The position numbers and the translations under genes were made by a program. Under the pieces are notes generated by a model. It saw nothing but the letters and a program-made list of their open reading frames with translations. It was not told where the DNA came from and did not search any database. Of a stretch of DNA of 16,031 nt, positions 1 to 8,000 are shown piece after piece. Position 1 is the stretch's first letter. Each line of letters starts with the position of its first letter. The stretch lies in NCBI GenBank assembly GCA_041685935.1, contig JAWLES010000040.1, positions 1-16,031 on the forward strand, read 5' to 3'. This stretch comes from JAIPEK01 sp041685935. Lineage in GTDB: Bacteria; Desulfobacterota; Desulfobacteria; Desulfobacterales; Desulfobacteraceae.

Positions 1-429
1 ACAAATGTGCAGGACAAGCTTGTCACTGAACTGATTGATGCAGGCGCTGAACAGGGAATTCTGTTTGTGGCCCCGGCGGGAAATGATTCAGGGCAAAAAA
101 AGCTGTTTTTCCCTGCCTGTCATCCACGGGTTATCTCCGTGGCGGGAATTAATGAAGCAGGGGAATTTTTCCCGAATCAAAGGGTTGCGGAAAAAGCAGA
201 TTTTTATCTCCCTTATCAAAACCTCTTTTCAACGGCACCTGGCGACAGGCACAATTTTTTCAGCGGCACATCCTTTTCCGGCTCGATTGTTACAGGGATA
301 CTCGCCCTTGCATGTGAAAACGACAAAGGCATGGCAAAAAAGGATCTTCCGCCTTTTACCGGCGATATGACCGGATGGACCAGTGATTACTTTATGCACA
401 AGAGCATGGCTGCAGGAAAGAACGAATAA
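1..429 (+). CDS. Subtilisin-like (S8) serine protease, C-terminal part
   Basis: The reading frame is open from base 1, so the gene starts upstream of the window; the GTG at 7 is probably an internal valine codon. Seen: an oxyanion-hole motif (APAGND, Asn about residue 28 of the visible part), then PACHPRVISVAGIN, which matches the usual 'PA...VISVGA' stretch of subtilases, and finally the catalytic serine motif SGTSFSGSIVTGILAL (Ser about residue 91). The Asp and His parts of the triad must lie upstream. Family knowledge: S8 proteases are mostly exported endopeptidases. About 45 residues follow the catalytic block with no recognisable extra domain. The ECF sigma factor gene starts 45 bp downstream on the same strand, so co-transcription is likely. 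Its substrate cannot be inferred. Confidence 0.85.
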   Translation, partial: TNVQDKLVTELIDAGAEQGILFVAPAGNDSGQKKLFFPACHPRVISVAGINEAGEFFPNQRVAEKADFYLPYQNLFSTAPGDRHNFFSGTSFSGSIVTGILALACENDKGMAKKDLPPFTGDMTGWTSDYFMHKSMAAGKNE

Positions 430-474
430 AATTTTTGAAGACAGTGAACTTTTTTGAATGCGCAAGATACATAA

Positions 475-1020
475 ATGAATAAAGAGGCAGAGAAAGAACT
501 CGAAGAAAGGCTGCTGAAAAGAGTTGCCAAAAAGGACGGCAGCGCGTTTGAACAGCTGTACGAATTAACTTCCAAAAGCATATTTTTTTATTTGTACAGG
601 CTGCTTCAGGACCGGGAGACTGCGGAGGACCTTCATATGGAAGTGTATGCGGCGGTATGGAAAAATGCACAGGGGTTTAAGGGAAAATCCAGGGTCAAGA
701 CATGGATGTTCGGAATCGCCAGGAACATGGCAATGAATGAATTGAGAAAACATCACAGAAAAACCTTGCGGATTGATAAGCCTGTCAGAGACGAAAACTC
801 TTTTAAGGCGTATAAGGAGTTTGAAAGACATGATTCCATCCAGGCGGCTTTGGCGCAGTTATCTTATAAACACAGGGAGATTCTCGACCTGGTTTTTTTT
901 CACGGGCAGAGTTATTCCGATATTTCAAAGCTGCTTGCCATACCTGAGAATACCGTAAAAACAAGAGTGTATTATGCAAAAGCCGCCCTGAAAGAAGAAA
1001 TCTGCAAAACAGGCGGGTAA
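475..1020 (+). CDS. ECF-family RNA polymerase sigma factor
   Basis: This 181-residue protein has the size and layout of an ECF (group 4) sigma-70 factor. Region 2 spans about residues 20-95: FEQLYELTSKSIFFYLYRL, then a -10 recognition part with AEDLHMEVYAAVW and TWMFGIARNMAMNELRK. Region 4 spans about 120-178: LSYKHREILDLVFF followed by a helix-turn-helix SYSDISKLLAIPENTVKTRV. Regions 1 and 3 are absent, as expected. No clear Shine-Dalgarno precedes the ATG; translation may depend on the upstream protease reading. The next gene encodes a single-span membrane protein in the usual anti-sigma position 37 bp downstream. The factor would redirect RNA polymerase to an envelope-type regulon, possibly including its neighbours. 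The stimulus is unknown. Family assignment is firm; subgroup is not determined. Confidence 0.93.
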   Translation: MNKEAEKELEERLLKRVAKKDGSAFEQLYELTSKSIFFYLYRLLQDRETAEDLHMEVYAAVWKNAQGFKGKSRVKTWMFGIARNMAMNELRKHHRKTLRIDKPVRDENSFKAYKEFERHDSIQAALAQLSYKHREILDLVFFHGQSYSDISKLLAIPENTVKTRVYYAKAALKEEICKTGG

Positions 1021-1057
1021 AATCGCACCGATTTACAAAAGCATGTAAAAAAAAGAA

Positions 1058-1615
1058 ATGGATAAGCATATGGAACAAAGGGAAACCGAGCCCATAAAAG
1101 ACAACTTTGAAAACAGGATTGAACAAAGTTATCAGAAGATGTCTGAAAATATCCCTCAGCCACCTCCTGATGCCTTTTCAAGAATAATGGAGACGATAGG
1201 CGAACAGCAGGAAAAACAGGTGGAGGAACCTCAACCTTCCATGCTGTCAAGGGTTATGACGGCGGTCCGGAATATTCGGCCGGTTCCGGCACTGGGCTGG
1301 AGCGTTGCCGTGGTTCAGTTCGCGGTTATTCTGTTTTTGATCTTTCAGCCGCAGACAAACGGGACGAACGGTTTGAAAACATTAAGCATTGACGGTTCCG
1401 CCGACCGGAGTATTGTTCTCAATGTCGTTTTTGAAGAAAACGCGGTACAGAAAGATATCAACCGGTTGTTAAACCGTGTGGAAGGGGTTATTGTCGGCGG
1501 TCCGGGAAATAATGGAGTTTATCTGCTCAAGCTCCGGAAAGGAGAGGATTTTGTAAAGAGGCTCAATACCATTGAAAATTCAGGTGTTGTGAAATTTGCA
1601 GGGGAAAAGTATTGA
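1058..1615 (+). CDS. Probable membrane anti-sigma factor with subtilase-propeptide-like outer domain
   Basis: This 185-residue protein has three visible parts. Residues 1-75 are a charged cytosolic region with two similar short segments (DAFSRIMETI and SMLSRVMTAV). Residues about 79-98 form one transmembrane helix (GWSVAVVQFAVILFLIF). Residues about 115-185 form an outer domain. The position right after an ECF sigma gene and the single-span topology suggest an anti-sigma factor. The HxxxCxxC zinc-binding anti-sigma motif is absent; there are no cysteines at all. The outer domain (NVVFEENAVQKDINRLL, then GVIVGGPGNNGVYLLKL, then ENSGVVKFA) resembles the beta-alpha-beta fold of subtilase propeptides in pattern. 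That likeness is judged by eye. An ATG at 1070 is an alternative start; neither start has a strong ribosome binding site. It could instead be a sigma-linked membrane protein of another class. Confidence 0.65.
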   Translation: MDKHMEQRETEPIKDNFENRIEQSYQKMSENIPQPPPDAFSRIMETIGEQQEKQVEEPQPSMLSRVMTAVRNIRPVPALGWSVAVVQFAVILFLIFQPQTNGTNGLKTLSIDGSADRSIVLNVVFEENAVQKDINRLLNRVEGVIVGGPGNNGVYLLKLRKGEDFVKRLNTIENSGVVKFAGEKY

Positions 1616-1747
1616 CCCGGCGTGATTACAATTCCGGGAATATATTATTTATAAAGGCTGCTTGAACTTTCGGTTTCGGGAAACACAAATATATCAGAGC
1701 CACCTGAGTTATGGCTGCACAAATTCAATTTTAAATGGAGAAAAAAA

Positions 1748-3067
1748 ATGAAACGAATTGTTGTTCTGCTGGCTGCTGTTTTTTTACTTTTCCCGGGAAT
1801 CGTTCATGCGGATGATTTGACCCCTTCCGCTCCAAAGGTGAAAATTGAGAAACCGAAACTGAAAACGCAACAGAGAATCGAGCCCGGCCAAAAGCCCGAC
1901 GGGCAGGACACTTCTGAAACCAGGCAAAAGATCGACCCGGGAAAGAAACCTTCCAGACCATCACCGGGAATTCAAAAAAAAGCTCCCCAGGGAGTGAAAC
2001 CCCTTGGATCGGATCCGCGTCTCAAACATAAGGAACCTGACAAGAAATTTTTGTTCCCTGCTGTTGAAATTCATGGTATGGAATTCCGCACGGAGCCGGA
2101 CGGCCGCTGGATAGTCAGCTATATGGTTGAAAATACAGGCACAAAAAACCTGGAAGCAAACATGGTGTTGTACAAATCCTTTCAGATACTGAAAGACGGA
2201 ACCAGGGTTCCCGAACATGCGGTGACAGTGGGAGGGCCTTTTACGGTCGGTTCTGTCGGCGGGCCTACCCAATATCTTGACAGATGCGTTGATGCGGAAA
2301 AGGTAATGCTGGAAGTCTTTTACAAAGGCAGAAGACTGGATAAAAAAACAGTGAATCTGCCGGGTGTAAGTGTGAAAATCAAGGATTGGCTTCTGAGCAA
2401 AGACGGGAAAAATTATAAGATCTCTTTGGAGAATCCCACGCAGTATACCCTCAAGGTTGCATTGAGAATGGTTTATGAATCATCGCAAACTCGAACGCAG
2501 CCGGATACGGACATAGTGGTTCCGGCCAACGGCACGAAAACGCACACCGGAATTGTGCAGAGCGGGAAAAAACTGAAATCGGTTCAGGTTTTATACAAGT
2601 CAAATAAACAATGCAGCGGGAAAAATTATCTGGTGCTTGATTCAAAACCGGTAGAGCCGGAGCTTAAGCCTCATGGAAAGGTGTCCGGCGGGGAAAAGCA
2701 GGCGGTATTTCCACCCACTTCTCAAAAGAATGGGGTGTCCGCCAATGGCACCGGCCCGGCTGTGATAGAGAGCATGCGCTGGTGGAGGTCCACACTGAAA
2801 TGGGAGGTCACCATAAGAAATATTTCCGATCAACCGGTATGGATATCAGTGAAGCACCGCAGGACTGGTAGTTGGCCTGGTTATACAGATTGGCAGACAA
2901 CAGCGTTGTCGCCAGCGGAGCTGCAGCCCGGCAGGGCAATGGTGGTTGAGGAGGACTTTCAGGGTTTGGCTATTATGGAGGGGACTAATCTGGAGGTTCG
3001 TGTGGAGGCAGGGGCAACATCATGGCCTGTGGAACACAGCAATTCGAATTATTTAATTCTCGAGTGA
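1748..3067 (+). CDS. Secreted protein with three related beta-rich modules, function unknown
   Basis: This 439-residue protein begins with a clear Sec signal peptide (MKRIVVLLAAVFLLFPGIVHA, cleavage expected after Ala21). A proline/lysine-rich linker (about 25-100) contains a degenerate internal repeat, QRIEPGQKPDG then QKIDPGKKPSR. Three modules of about 95 residues follow, at about 106-202, 207-297 and 338-438. Each opens with a short strand, an aromatic/charged turn and a strand ending in N(T/P/I)(G/T/S), as in RWIVSYMVENTG, NYKISLENPTQ and KWEVTIRNISD. Each closes with a hydrophobic strand such as VMLEVFYK, SVQVLYK and LEVRVEA. This pattern suggests immunoglobulin-like beta-sandwiches. 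Only two cysteines exist in the mature chain (180 and 289), one in module 1 and one in module 2. GGAG 7 bp upstream supports the start. It lies 132 bp after the putative anti-sigma gene, so it may be part of that regulon or a separate unit. No family was recognised. Confidence 0.8.
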   Translation: MKRIVVLLAAVFLLFPGIVHADDLTPSAPKVKIEKPKLKTQQRIEPGQKPDGQDTSETRQKIDPGKKPSRPSPGIQKKAPQGVKPLGSDPRLKHKEPDKKFLFPAVEIHGMEFRTEPDGRWIVSYMVENTGTKNLEANMVLYKSFQILKDGTRVPEHAVTVGGPFTVGSVGGPTQYLDRCVDAEKVMLEVFYKGRRLDKKTVNLPGVSVKIKDWLLSKDGKNYKISLENPTQYTLKVALRMVYESSQTRTQPDTDIVVPANGTKTHTGIVQSGKKLKSVQVLYKSNKQCSGKNYLVLDSKPVEPELKPHGKVSGGEKQAVFPPTSQKNGVSANGTGPAVIESMRWWRSTLKWEVTIRNISDQPVWISVKHRRTGSWPGYTDWQTTALSPAELQPGRAMVVEEDFQGLAIMEGTNLEVRVEAGATSWPVEHSNSNYLILE

Positions 3068-3078
3068 AAAAAGAAAAA

Positions 3079-3105
3079 CAGGCCCCGGCAAGAAGTCGGG
3101 GCCTG
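3079..3105. terminator. Bidirectional rho-independent terminator
   Basis: A perfect 9-bp GC-rich stem (CAGGCCCCG / CGGGGCCTG) encloses a 9-nt loop. On its left is an A-rich tract (3067-3078), which becomes a run of U with one interruption when read from the minus strand; on its right is TATATT for the plus strand. It sits between the convergent 439-residue secreted-protein gene and fdhE. It should be strong for the minus-strand fdh transcript and moderate for the plus strand. Confidence 0.88.
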
Positions 3106-3149
3106 TATATTAAAGCGGGCCTGAAACGGCATCGGCAAGGAGGTGCCAG

Positions 3150-4001
3150 TTATTTTCGTTCCGCCGCCTTAATATCGAGTGGTACCGAAGAGACTATCTC
3201 CAGGGGCATGTAGAAATCCGTGGAGATCTCTCTTGCATCCACGGATTTGATATAGCGCATGCAGTTTTCACACAGGTCGGCCCGGATCTGTTTTTCTCCC
3301 TCGATATACAGATAGCTCAATGAATCACTTTCCCTGGTGTCGCAATAGGGGCAGAATATCCGCCTGACCGGCCATTCATGCCAGCAGAAACCGCATGTCA
3401 GCGAGCGGGCCCCGTTTTCCGAGAGAACGGAAAAAGCGGGCGCCTCCCCGCACACCGGGCATACCCGGTTTTCCGTGTTCACGGAATCCGCAGGGTACAT
3501 TTCGGTCAGGGCCTGTGAATATTCGACTGCCCAGGGTTTTAAAGCGTTGTATACAATAAATTCGATATGGTCCCGGTGGGTTTCATCGAGTTTTTTGACC
3601 GGCTCGAACGGATTTCCCTGTATATAATGCCGTGCAAGGGACTCGAAATCAGCTTTTCCCTCCCGGACAAGATCGGAAAGCGCTTGGGCGGTTTCTCTTA
3701 GCGGACTTTCCGATTTAAGGCAGAGGGAAAGGATTTTTTCGAAAAAAGGGCGGACCTCTTCCATGGGGAATTCAAAATCCTCTTTCGAGACGATGGGGAA
3801 TCCGTTTTCCTGTTTTTCTTTGACCGTTTGTGCATCCATACGGGACAGAGAGTTGATTTTCACGGCTTGCCTCTGCTGTTCCTGGAGAGTGAACAGGCTT
3901 TCATAAAAAGAGATCAGCTCTTTGAGAAAGGGACGCTTTTCTCTGAGAAGCCGTCCTGTGTTTTCGATTTGATCCACTGTAGTCGTTTTATGCGATGACA
4001 T
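3150..4001 (-). CDS. fdhE: FdhE, formate dehydrogenase accessory (maturation) protein
   Basis: This 283-residue protein has an N-terminal helical region (about 1-175) followed by a cysteine-rich metal-binding region with four CxxC pairs: Cys181/184 (CPVCGEAP), 203/206 (CGFCWHEW), 217/220 (FCPYC) and 244/247 (CENC). That arrangement is the hallmark of FdhE, a cytosolic, rubredoxin-like iron-binding protein needed to mature Tat-exported formate dehydrogenases before export. The start at 4001 (MSSHKTTT) is chosen because AAGGA lies about 9 bp upstream. A longer frame starting at 4094 would add 31 residues overlapping a repeat and has no ribosome binding site. It is last in the fdhA-fdhB-fdhE order, separated from fdhB by 277 bp, so it may be read from the same transcript or from a local promoter. 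Transcription ends at the hairpin at 3079-3105. Confidence 0.93.
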   Translation of the reverse strand: MSSHKTTTVDQIENTGRLLREKRPFLKELISFYESLFTLQEQQRQAVKINSLSRMDAQTVKEKQENGFPIVSKEDFEFPMEEVRPFFEKILSLCLKSESPLRETAQALSDLVREGKADFESLARHYIQGNPFEPVKKLDETHRDHIEFIVYNALKPWAVEYSQALTEMYPADSVNTENRVCPVCGEAPAFSVLSENGARSLTCGFCWHEWPVRRIFCPYCDTRESDSLSYLYIEGEKQIRADLCENCMRYIKSVDAREISTDFYMPLEIVSSVPLDIKAAERK

Positions 4002-4072
4002 GTCCCTGTCCTTTCTTTTCCGTTTTAAATAACGGTCATGTCCTGACGGACACAACGAATGATGAAAGATCA

Positions 4073-4130
4073 CCATGAAGAGCATGAAGTTCATGAAGAT
4101 TTTGCTTCAGTTCCTTCATGGCCTTCATGG
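4073..4130. repeat. 27-bp imperfect palindrome built of CATGAAG units
   Basis: Left arm 4073-4099 and right arm 4104-4130 are inverted copies, with 20 of 27 positions pairing around a TTTT loop. The outer 8 bp (CCATGAAG / CTTCATGG) are perfect. Each arm also contains the CATGAAG unit repeated in direct order at about 9-bp steps. It lies in the fdhB-fdhE gap, upstream of the chosen fdhE start. On RNA it could fold into a long hairpin affecting processing or stability, or it may be a dispersed genomic repeat of the REP type. No protein-coding role is seen. Confidence 0.7.
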
Positions 4131-4161
4131 TAAAAAATATTATTCTTGCATATAATCACCA

Positions 4162-4177
4162 TGATGCAGTAGCATCA
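4162..4177. repeat. Short perfect inverted repeat in fdhB-fdhE gap
   Basis: TGATGC-AGTA-GCATCA is a perfect 6-bp inverted repeat with a 4-bp spacer. It lies in the A/T-rich middle of the gap, close to TATAAT-like sequence (4150-4155 on the plus strand). The symmetry and size would suit a small dimeric regulator site or a tiny hairpin, but chance is possible at this length. It has no known match that I recognise. Confidence 0.35.
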
Positions 4178-4241
4178 CAGCGAAAATCGAAACTTGATAG
4201 AGGCTGCGCCCTTTCGGCAAGTCACAAGCATGAAGTCTCTT

Positions 4242-4280
4242 GTTTCTTGTCTCTTGTTTCAAGTTTCTTGTCTCTTGTTT
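4242..4280. repeat. 18-bp tandem direct repeat at the 3' end of fdhB
   Basis: GTTTCTTGTCTCTTGTTT occurs twice exactly (4242-4259 and 4263-4280), separated by CAA, giving a 21-bp period. A degenerate further copy of the TCTCTTGTTTC core precedes it at about 4236. The second copy overlaps the fdhB stop codon (4279-4281). On the fdh transcript strand it reads as a purine-rich AAACAAGAGACAAGAAAC tract. It may be a slippage-prone intergenic repeat. No hairpin is formed within it. Confidence 0.8.
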
Positions 4281-5004
4281 ATCCGGCCAGTTCCTTTGCG
4301 GCTGCGGAAAACGGCTTGAACATCCGTTTCAATGCCACGTTTCTGGAAATTCCCCGCTGCATTCCCGCGGGCGCACAGGCGAATTTATGGTATAAACCCG
4401 GGTCAAACGCGGTCAGGTAAATCACCTGGATATACGAGGGATCAATGATCGCGGCTTGCGGGTATGATTTTTTCACCTGTGAAAGCCTGGCCTTGGCCGT
4501 CTCCAGGATTTTTTCATGGTCGCCGAACTGCATCGCGCCCGAAGGACAGGTTTTGACGCAGGCCGGTTCAAGTCCGTTCTGGACCCGGTCGAGACACATG
4601 TCGCATTTGACAATGGTGCCGTCCGGAGCTTTCCTCGGAATATCATACGGGCAGCTGTCCCTGATGGCATCTGCGTCATGTTTCTTGGTGTTTGCAGTAA
4701 AAATTACCGCCCCGGTTTTCGGGTCCTTGAAGATGGCAGTCTGATCGTATGCCGTGTCCAGGCACGGCGGTTCGATACAGTGTCTGCACTGTTCAGGAAA
4801 GAACAGCCATTCCAGCCTGTTGTTCACCACCTTCTCTTCCATCCGCACCAGTTTGTAGGTGTCGAATGAAAGATCCGCGGGATTCTGGTAAGATCCCCGG
4901 TTGGTGGTCTCTTCCGCGGGCAGGTCATGCCACTGCTTGCATGCGACCTGGCATCCGCGGCACCCCGTACACAGGGTTGTATCAATAAAAAATGATTTAC
5001 TCAT
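4279..5004 (-). CDS. fdhB: Formate dehydrogenase beta subunit, three [4Fe-4S] clusters
   Basis: This 241-residue ferredoxin-like subunit carries electrons between the FdhA active-site subunit and an external acceptor, in periplasmic enzymes usually a multihaem c-type cytochrome. Cysteines fall in four groups: 12/15/18/22 (CTGCRGCQVACK), 73/76/81, 118/134/137 and 149/153. The fourth cysteine of the second group is replaced by Ala85, leaving twelve ligands, enough for three clusters. This matches the beta subunit of Desulfovibrio gigas tungsten formate dehydrogenase and differs from the four-cluster E. coli FdnH type. There is no C-terminal membrane helix, so the dimer should be soluble. AGGAGG 7 bp before the ATG overlaps the fdhA stop; the intergenic gap is 12 bp. 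Export would be by hitch-hiking on the FdhA Tat signal. Confidence 0.95.
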   Translation of the reverse strand: MSKSFFIDTTLCTGCRGCQVACKQWHDLPAEETTNRGSYQNPADLSFDTYKLVRMEEKVVNNRLEWLFFPEQCRHCIEPPCLDTAYDQTAIFKDPKTGAVIFTANTKKHDADAIRDSCPYDIPRKAPDGTIVKCDMCLDRVQNGLEPACVKTCPSGAMQFGDHEKILETAKARLSQVKKSYPQAAIIDPSYIQVIYLTAFDPGLYHKFACAPAGMQRGISRNVALKRMFKPFSAAAKELAG

Positions 5005-5016
5005 CAGGTTGCCTCC

Positions 5017-8000
5017 TTATAGCTTTTCAACATTCACCATGAACGCCTTGGTTTCGGGTATCCGGGTGTTCGGGTCCCCTGACGGCGGTGTCAAGAGATT
5101 GGCACTTTCCTCCTTTCCGGATTCTGGCCAGCGCCAGCCGTAATGCCACGGAATTCCCACCTGATGAACAACCCCATCTCCGATGTTAAACGGTTTGAAA
5201 CGTTTAGTGACAATGGCGGTGGCTTCCAGGGACGCCCGGGCGCTGCTGACTTTCACCCGTTCCCCGTTGTTGATTCCCCGGAGCTCGGCAAGCTCCTCGC
5301 TCATTTCCACGAACATCTGGGGCTGCATTTCCATGAGCCACGGCTGGGGCCTTGTCATCAATCCCGTCTGCCAGTGCTCGCTGACACGGTAGGTGGTTCC
5401 CACGAAGGGATACCTTGGATCGCATGAGGCCCAGGAGTCAGCTTTTGAGGAATAAACAGCAGCCGTGGGATTCACCTTCTGGTCATTGAGATAGTTCTCG
5501 TCTATGGGGCATTCAAGAGGTTCGTAGTGCTCGGGGAAGGGGCCGTCCGCCCGTCCGGGCCCGAAGATCTGGGCAAACCCGTGTTTTCTCATGATAAACG
5601 GGTGTTTTGAATCATCGCGCCGGGTGCCGTCAGGATTTTCAAGGGGATACCATCCGCCGTCAGGCACGTCGCCTTCCCATTTTTTGCTTGTCCATTTACC
5701 GCCTTCCTCTTTGCCGGCAAACCGGATGACCCATTGTTTTTTGTCCCAGGGTTGCCCCTTGGGGTCCACGGATGCGCGGTTGTAGATAATGCGCCTGTTG
5801 ACCGGCCAGCACCAGGCGAATTCGGGGTAGAGCCCGATTTTGTTGGGTGCATCTTTTTTGCTTCTGCGGGCCGCCATGTTCCCGTTTTCCGTATAGCTGT
5901 TGCAGTACAGCCAGTTTCCGGACGAGGTGGAGCCGTCATCCTGCAGATTGGCGAAGCTCGGCACAAGGGTTCCTTTTTTAAAGGATTTTCCGTTCACGGT
6001 TACGTTTTTAGTAAAATAGCCGTTAATTTCCTTTGCAACTTTATGGGGATCATAGACCCCGTTGGTATGGTAGTCCCATTTCAGGTTGACTATCGGTTCG
6101 GGAAAGACTCCTCCGTTCATATATTGATTTTTGAGGCGTTCTCCGAGTTCCATGATGATTTCGCCGTCAGGCCGGCTGTTTCCCAGGGGCTTCGGGCCCT
6201 GGTACCGCCACTGCATCCAGCGGCCTGAGTTGGTTATGCTGCCCTCTTTTTCCACAAAAGCGGAAGCCGGAAGCATAAATACTTCGGTTTTGATTTGTGA
6301 AGGGTCCATATCCGGTCCTTTCCAGAACGAACCGGTTTCGTTGTCAAACAAATTGACATTGACCATCCAGTCCAGATTGGCCATCGCCTCTCTTACCTTG
6401 GAGGCGTTGGAGCCTGAACAGGCCGGGTTCTGCCCCCAGGCGAAAAAGCCTTTGATGTTTTCTTTGTACATTTCGTCAAAAATGTCGAACCATGAATACA
6501 CCTTGTCATCATCCACCTTGGGCAGCCAGTTGTAGCCGAACTGGTTGGATGCATCAGCTTTGTCGCCGAAAAAGGATTTGAGCATGCTCACCGAATACTT
6601 GGGATAGTTCTGCCACCAGTTTGCGGACAAGGGATCACTGCTTTGGGGAGTCCACTTTTTGTTGTATGCGTCAAGGCTGTTATTGGAAGCCCTCGGCGTT
6701 TTCAGGTATCCCGGCCAGATATGCCAGAGCAGGCAGTGGTCCGTGGACCCCTGGACGTTGGATTCACCCCGGAGCGCGTTTACACCGCCCCCGGCCACTC
6801 CCATGTTCCCCAGAAGGAGCTGGATTATGGCCATGGTCCGGATGTTCTGCGTGCCCACCGTGTGCTGGGTCCACCCCATGGCATACATGATGGTACCTGC
6901 TTGTCCGGCGGTTCCGGTTGCCGAATAGGTCTTGTATACCCTGAGCAGGTCCTCTTTAGATGTGCCCGTGATTTTGGAAACCGTCTCAAGTGTATACCGT
7001 TCAAAATGATCTTTTAAAAGCCGGAATACACACCTGGGGTGTTCAAGGGACTTGTCCTTTTTCGGAACCCCGTTTTCATCCATTTCAAACGCCCATTTGG
7101 ACTTGTCGTATTTTCCGAGATCCGTCCCTCCTTCTCCTTTCTGGTAACCGGAAAACAGACCCTCTTTGAAATGATAGTCCTTGTTTACGATAAACGAGGC
7201 ATTTGTGTACTCGGCTGTATATTCTTTGTTGTAGAGATTGTTGTCAAGGATATACTTGATCATGCCGCCGAGGAATGCAATGTCCGTCCCGGATCTCAAG
7301 GGGGCGTAGATATCCGCTTTGGAGGAAGTTCTTGTGAAGCGGGGATCGACACTGATAAGACTGGCCCCTTTTTCCATGGCTTTGGTCACGTACTTGAACG
7401 AGACCGGATGGTTTTCCGCGGCATTGCTGCCCATGATCAGAATACAGTCACTGTTTTTAATGTCGATCCAGTGATTGGTCATTGCACCGCGTCCGAACGA
7501 CTCTGCCAGAGCCGCTACAGTTGCGCTGTGTCAGATACGGGCCTGGTGTTCGATGTAGGTAAGGCCCAGTGACCGCATCAAAGCCTGGTAAATCCAGCAT
7601 TCCTCGTTGTCCAGGGCGGCGCTTCCCACGGACGCTATCTGCGTGGTCCGGTTCACCACCTGGCCTTTATCGTTTTTCCGGGTGAAGGTTTTATCCCGGG
7701 TATTTTTGGCTCTGACTGCGATCAGGTTGAGAGCCCAGTCCCAGGAGACCTGCTGCCATTCTTTTGAATACGGCGCCCGATACATGGGAGTGGTGAGACG
7801 GTTTTCATTTTCCACAAGCTGGGTGACGGCGGAGCCTTTGGAGCAAAGAGTGCCCCGGTTGATCACATGGTCGGGATCGCCTTCCACGTTCATCACACGG
7901 CCGTCTCCTTTTTTGCTGGTATGCACCAAAAGACCGCATCCCACTGCGCAATAGCAGCAGATGGACGTGGTCTCCTTCGCGTACTTGGTTTTCAGCATCT

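Noticed and set aside
1616..1638. Possible terminator after the anti-sigma-like gene (CCCGG / CCGGG).
   Set aside because: The stem is only 5 bp with a 13-nt loop and no U-run follows directly, only mixed A/T sequence. Too weak to call.
1662..1695. Possible promoter for the secreted-protein gene (TTGAAC then ACAAATATAT).
   Set aside because: The -35-like element is fair, but no -10 box fits well at 16-18 bp, and an ECF-type reading is equally vague. Left uncalled.
4002..4094. Upstream extension of FdhE by 31 residues.
   Set aside because: The extension overlaps the CATGAAG palindrome, has no ribosome binding site, and is not FdhE-like; the ATG at 4001 has a proper one.
4188..4225. Minus-strand stretch containing CCGAAAGGGCGCAGCC, faintly like part of a c-di-GMP-I (GEMM) riboswitch core.
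   Set aside because: The conserved ACGCAAAGCC element and the paired arms are not present in full, and the position does not form a convincing leader. Similarity is limited to a GAAA-type loop.
4236..4280. CRISPR-like array.
   Set aside because: The unit is 18 bp with a 3-bp spacer, has only two exact copies, and no cas genes are present.
7531..7533. TGA in fdhA read as a nonsense mutation or a split gene.
   Set aside because: The frame is unchanged on both sides, and the surrounding residues are the known selenocysteine context of formate dehydrogenases. A disabled gene is less likely than recoding.
7039..7572. 177-codon plus-strand frame opposite the selenocysteine region of fdhA.
   Set aside because: It is antisense to highly conserved enzyme sequence, and its translation shows no known motif.
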